NCBI GenBank assembly: GCA_032358255.1
Contig: JAULBX010018968.1
Location: 19,233-83,232 of the forward strand
Reading direction: 5' to 3'
Length of the DNA stretch: 64,000 nucleotides
Origin: Heterotrichella gracilis
Lineage: Eukaryota > Sar > Xanthophyceae > Tribonematales > Xanthonemataceae
Part shown: positions 62,245 through 64,000 of the stretch, piece after piece
Position numbering within the stretch: position 1 is the first letter of the stretch
Layout of the letters: each line of letters opens with the position of its first letter
Program-made: the position numbers and the translations under genes
Notes under the pieces: model-generated
Database searches by the model: none
What the model was told of the DNA's origin: nothing
Seen by the model: the letters and a program-made list of their open reading frames with translations, nothing else

Positions 62245-64000
62245 TTATTTTTTTGTCTCTTGTTCAAACACTAATTCTGTAATAGGCTCTCCATCTCTGA
62301 AGCAAGCAATTCCACCCCAGTTGAAGACCTTTTTCTCGTAAACATAAGCCTTTGAATCCTTAACTAAGACGCGCTTAATAATCACCACACCATCACCCGG
62401 GATCATTTCTTCTGTTACTCCAGGTTTATACTTCGCTAAAAGGGCTTTTTGTTTTTCATCTGTTTTTTGACTTGCATCTGAATTAATAATTTTTTCACAT
62501 TCAAGCAATCGGGATTTAGCATAACTATCCCCGCCCTTTATCAAAAGAGCTTCTTCATAGCCGGTCTTAGCATCTAAATAGCGTTTAGAAGCATAAAAAC
62601 CATCTGCTTTGGTAATGGCATTTTTATATTTCTGCTCTTCCGGATTAACTGCATTTAATTTTGTCTTTGCGGCTGCCGCAGCTGCCAGAGCTGCTTCTTC
62701 TGCTTGTTTTTTTGCAAGTGCGTCTGCCTCTGCCTTGGCTTTGGCATCTGCTGCTGCTTTGGCGGCGGCGGCATCAGCAGCTGCTTTTTCTTTGGCTAGT
62801 CTCTCTGCTTCTGCCTTTGCTTTCGCATCAGCTTCTGCTTTTAATTTTGCTGCCAATTCATCTGCAGCCTTTTTTGCTGCTAGTTCAGCTTCCATTTTCG
62901 CTTTAGCGGCTGCTTCGGCATCTGCTTTTGCTTTTGCATCTGCAGCTGCTTTAGCTGCGGCTGCATCGGCCATGGCTTTTTCTTTAGCAAGTCTCTCTGC
63001 TTCGGCTTTCGCTTTGGCATCCGCCTCTGCCTTGGCTTTCGCGGCTGCTTCAGCATCTGCTTTGGCTTTTGCATCTGCGGCTGCTTTAGCGGCGGCTGCA
63101 TCGGCTAGTGCTTTTTCTTTAGCTAATCTTTCTGCTTCAGCTTTCGCTTTAGCATCCGCCTCTGCTTTGGCTTTCGCGGCTGCTTCAGCATCTGCTTTGG
63201 CTTTTGCATCTGCAGCTGCTTTAGCTGCGGCTGCATCGACTAATGCTTTTTCTTTTGCTAGACGTTCTGCTTCTGCTTTCGCTTTAGCATCCGCCTCTGC
63301 TTTGGCTTTCGCGGCTGCTTCGGCATCTGCTTTTGCTTTTGCATCTGCGGCTGCTTTAGCGGCAGCGGCATCAGCTAGTGCTTTTTCTTTGGCCAGTCTT
63401 TCTGCTTCTGCTTTCGCTTTGGCATCCGCTTCTGCTTTTGCTTTCGCGGCTGCTTCGGCATCTGCTTTCGCTTTGGCATCTGCAACTGCTTTAGCTGCGG
63501 CTGCATCGGCAATGGCTTTTTCTTTGGCTAATCTTTCTGCTTCGGCTTTCGCTTTAGCATCTGCCTCTGCTTTAGCTTTCGCGGCTGCTTCAGCATCGGC
63601 TTTTGCTTTTGCATCTGCGGCTGCTTTAGCTGCGGCTGCATCGGCTAGTGCTTTTTCTTTGGCCAGTCTCTCTGCTTCTGCTTTCGCTTTAGCATCTGCC
63701 TCTGCTTTGGCTTTCGCGGCTGCTTCAGCATCGGCTTTTGCTTTTGCATCTGCGGCGGCTTTAGCTGCGGCTGCATCGGCTAGTGCTTTTTCTTTGGCCA
63801 ATCTTTCTGCTTCTGCTTTCGCTTTAGCATCCGCCTCTGCCTTGGCCTTCGCGGCTGCTTCGGCATCTGCTTTTGCTTTTGCATCTGCGGCTGCTTTAGC
63901 TGCGGCGGCATCGGCTAGTGCTTTTTCTTTCGCTAGAAGTTCAGCTTCGGCTTTCGCTTTGGCCTCAGCCTCTGCCTTAGCTTTCGCGGCTGCTTCTTCA
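62245..64000 (-). CDS. Ala/Lys/Glu 45-residue-repeat protein (N-terminus outside window)
   Basis: At least 584 residues are visible; the frame stays open to the window end, so the TTG at 63801 is internal and not the start. Seven consecutive 45-residue repeats (62992-63936) read 'LAKEKALADAAAAKAAADAK' and onward with only 0-2 changes. An expanded 64-residue copy and a degenerate copy follow. A C-terminal unique part begins near 'NPEEQKYKNAITKADGFY': one or two TPR-like helical pairs, then a compact domain with 'GDGVVIIKRVLVKDSKAYVY' and 'WGGIACFRDGEPITE'. The repeat region should be one long charged helix or coiled coil, as in TolA-like stalks. Function is unknown; an envelope-spanning role is a guess. 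Confidence 0.85.
   Translation of the reverse strand, partial: EEAAAKAKAEAEAKAKAEAELLAKEKALADAAAAKAAADAKAKADAEAAAKAKAEADAKAKAEAERLAKEKALADAAAAKAAADAKAKADAEAAAKAKAEADAKAKAEAERLAKEKALADAAAAKAAADAKAKADAEAAAKAKAEADAKAKAEAERLAKEKAIADAAAAKAVADAKAKADAEAAAKAKAEADAKAKAEAERLAKEKALADAAAAKAAADAKAKADAEAAAKAKAEADAKAKAEAERLAKEKALVDAAAAKAAADAKAKADAEAAAKAKAEADAKAKAEAERLAKEKALADAAAAKAAADAKAKADAEAAAKAKAEADAKAKAEAERLAKEKAMADAAAAKAAADAKAKADAEAAAKAKMEAELAAKKAADELAAKLKAEADAKAKAEAERLAKEKAAADAAAAKAAADAKAKAEADALAKKQAEEAALAAAAAAKTKLNAVNPEEQKYKNAITKADGFYASKRYLDAKTGYEEALLIKGGDSYAKSRLLECEKIINSDASQKTDEKQKALLAKYKPGVTEEMIPGDGVVIIKRVLVKDSKAYVYEKKVFNWGGIACFRDGEPITELVFEQETKK
62992..63936 (-). repeat. Seven 135-bp tandem coding repeats
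   Basis: The DNA itself repeats every 135 bp, for example 'GCTTTTTCTTT' recurring at 135-bp steps, and it is more GC-rich than the surroundings. Copies differ by scattered, mostly synonymous changes plus a few substitutions (Ala to Val, Leu to Ile). The array continues imperfectly past 63936 toward the window end. Confidence 0.9.

Noticed and set aside
62661-62906. Leu-rich plus-strand ORF
   Set aside because: It is an antisense reading of the Ala/Lys/Glu repeat region, which yields Leu-rich frames mechanically.
63799-63801. TTG as the start of the repeat protein
   Set aside because: The frame stays open with the same repeat to the window edge, so this TTG is an internal Leu codon.

Overview
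The window is an AT-rich stretch of a Bacteroidota chromosome, probably from a free-living Flavobacteriales-like lineage. The main evidence is the type IX secretion system (T9SS): a PorQ protein, two PorP/SprF proteins, a PorE-like TPR/propeller/OmpA protein, three very large exported proteins ending in the gliding-motility (type B) sorting domain, and type A 'LYPNP' tails on other exported proteins. DUF4476, DUF3127, WG-repeat and BrxA-type proteins and frequent TTG starts fit the same phylum. Assignments come from reading motifs; no database search was run. I saw no rRNA, tRNA or CRISPR array.

Region by region. 1-1428 is the N-terminal part of an exported repeat protein cut by the window edge. 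1591-3350 holds a Fur regulator with a STAS protein (minus strand) and a divergent NlpC/P60 peptidase. 3499-10261 is a run of exported proteins on the plus strand: two T9SS cargo proteins, a DUF4476 protein, a small hydrolase-like protein and two lipoproteins. 10284-19381 holds RecQ, an LTA-synthase-like sulfatase-fold membrane enzyme, a TonB-dependent receptor whose signal peptide needs a CTG start, a flavin reductase-like protein, a DUF3127 protein and type I asparaginase. 19424-20178 is an array of four ~198-bp palindrome-rich units directly upstream of a Y1 (HUH) transposase gene: a REP/RAYT-type system. 20868-27635 holds cystathionine beta-synthase, two tandem paralogous TPR lipoproteins and a 979-residue WG-repeat protein.

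27881-47494 (all minus strand) is the T9SS/gliding block. From upstream to downstream it holds a large IgGFc-binding/PKD/type-B-sorted protein, a PorP/SprF, a second such pair, the PorE-like protein, acylphosphatase, SurA, a LytS/LytR-type two-component pair, PorQ, and an SprB-repeat protein. The pairs abut with 0-42 bp between genes. The likely logic is that each giant surface protein has its own SprF-like outer-membrane partner, SurA supports folding of the outer-membrane proteins, and the two-component pair may regulate the locus.

47603-62236 is mostly housekeeping: DUF58 protein, dihydrolipoyl dehydrogenase, M16 peptidase, bacilliredoxin, coiled-coil lipoprotein, imidazolonepropionase, AI-2E-type permease, small outer-membrane barrel protein, chorismate synthase, aconitase and a methyltransferase. 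Convergent gene pairs here are separated by strong bidirectional hairpin terminators. The window ends inside a protein built from near-identical 45-residue Ala/Lys/Glu repeats (135-bp tandem DNA repeats) with a distinct C-terminal domain.
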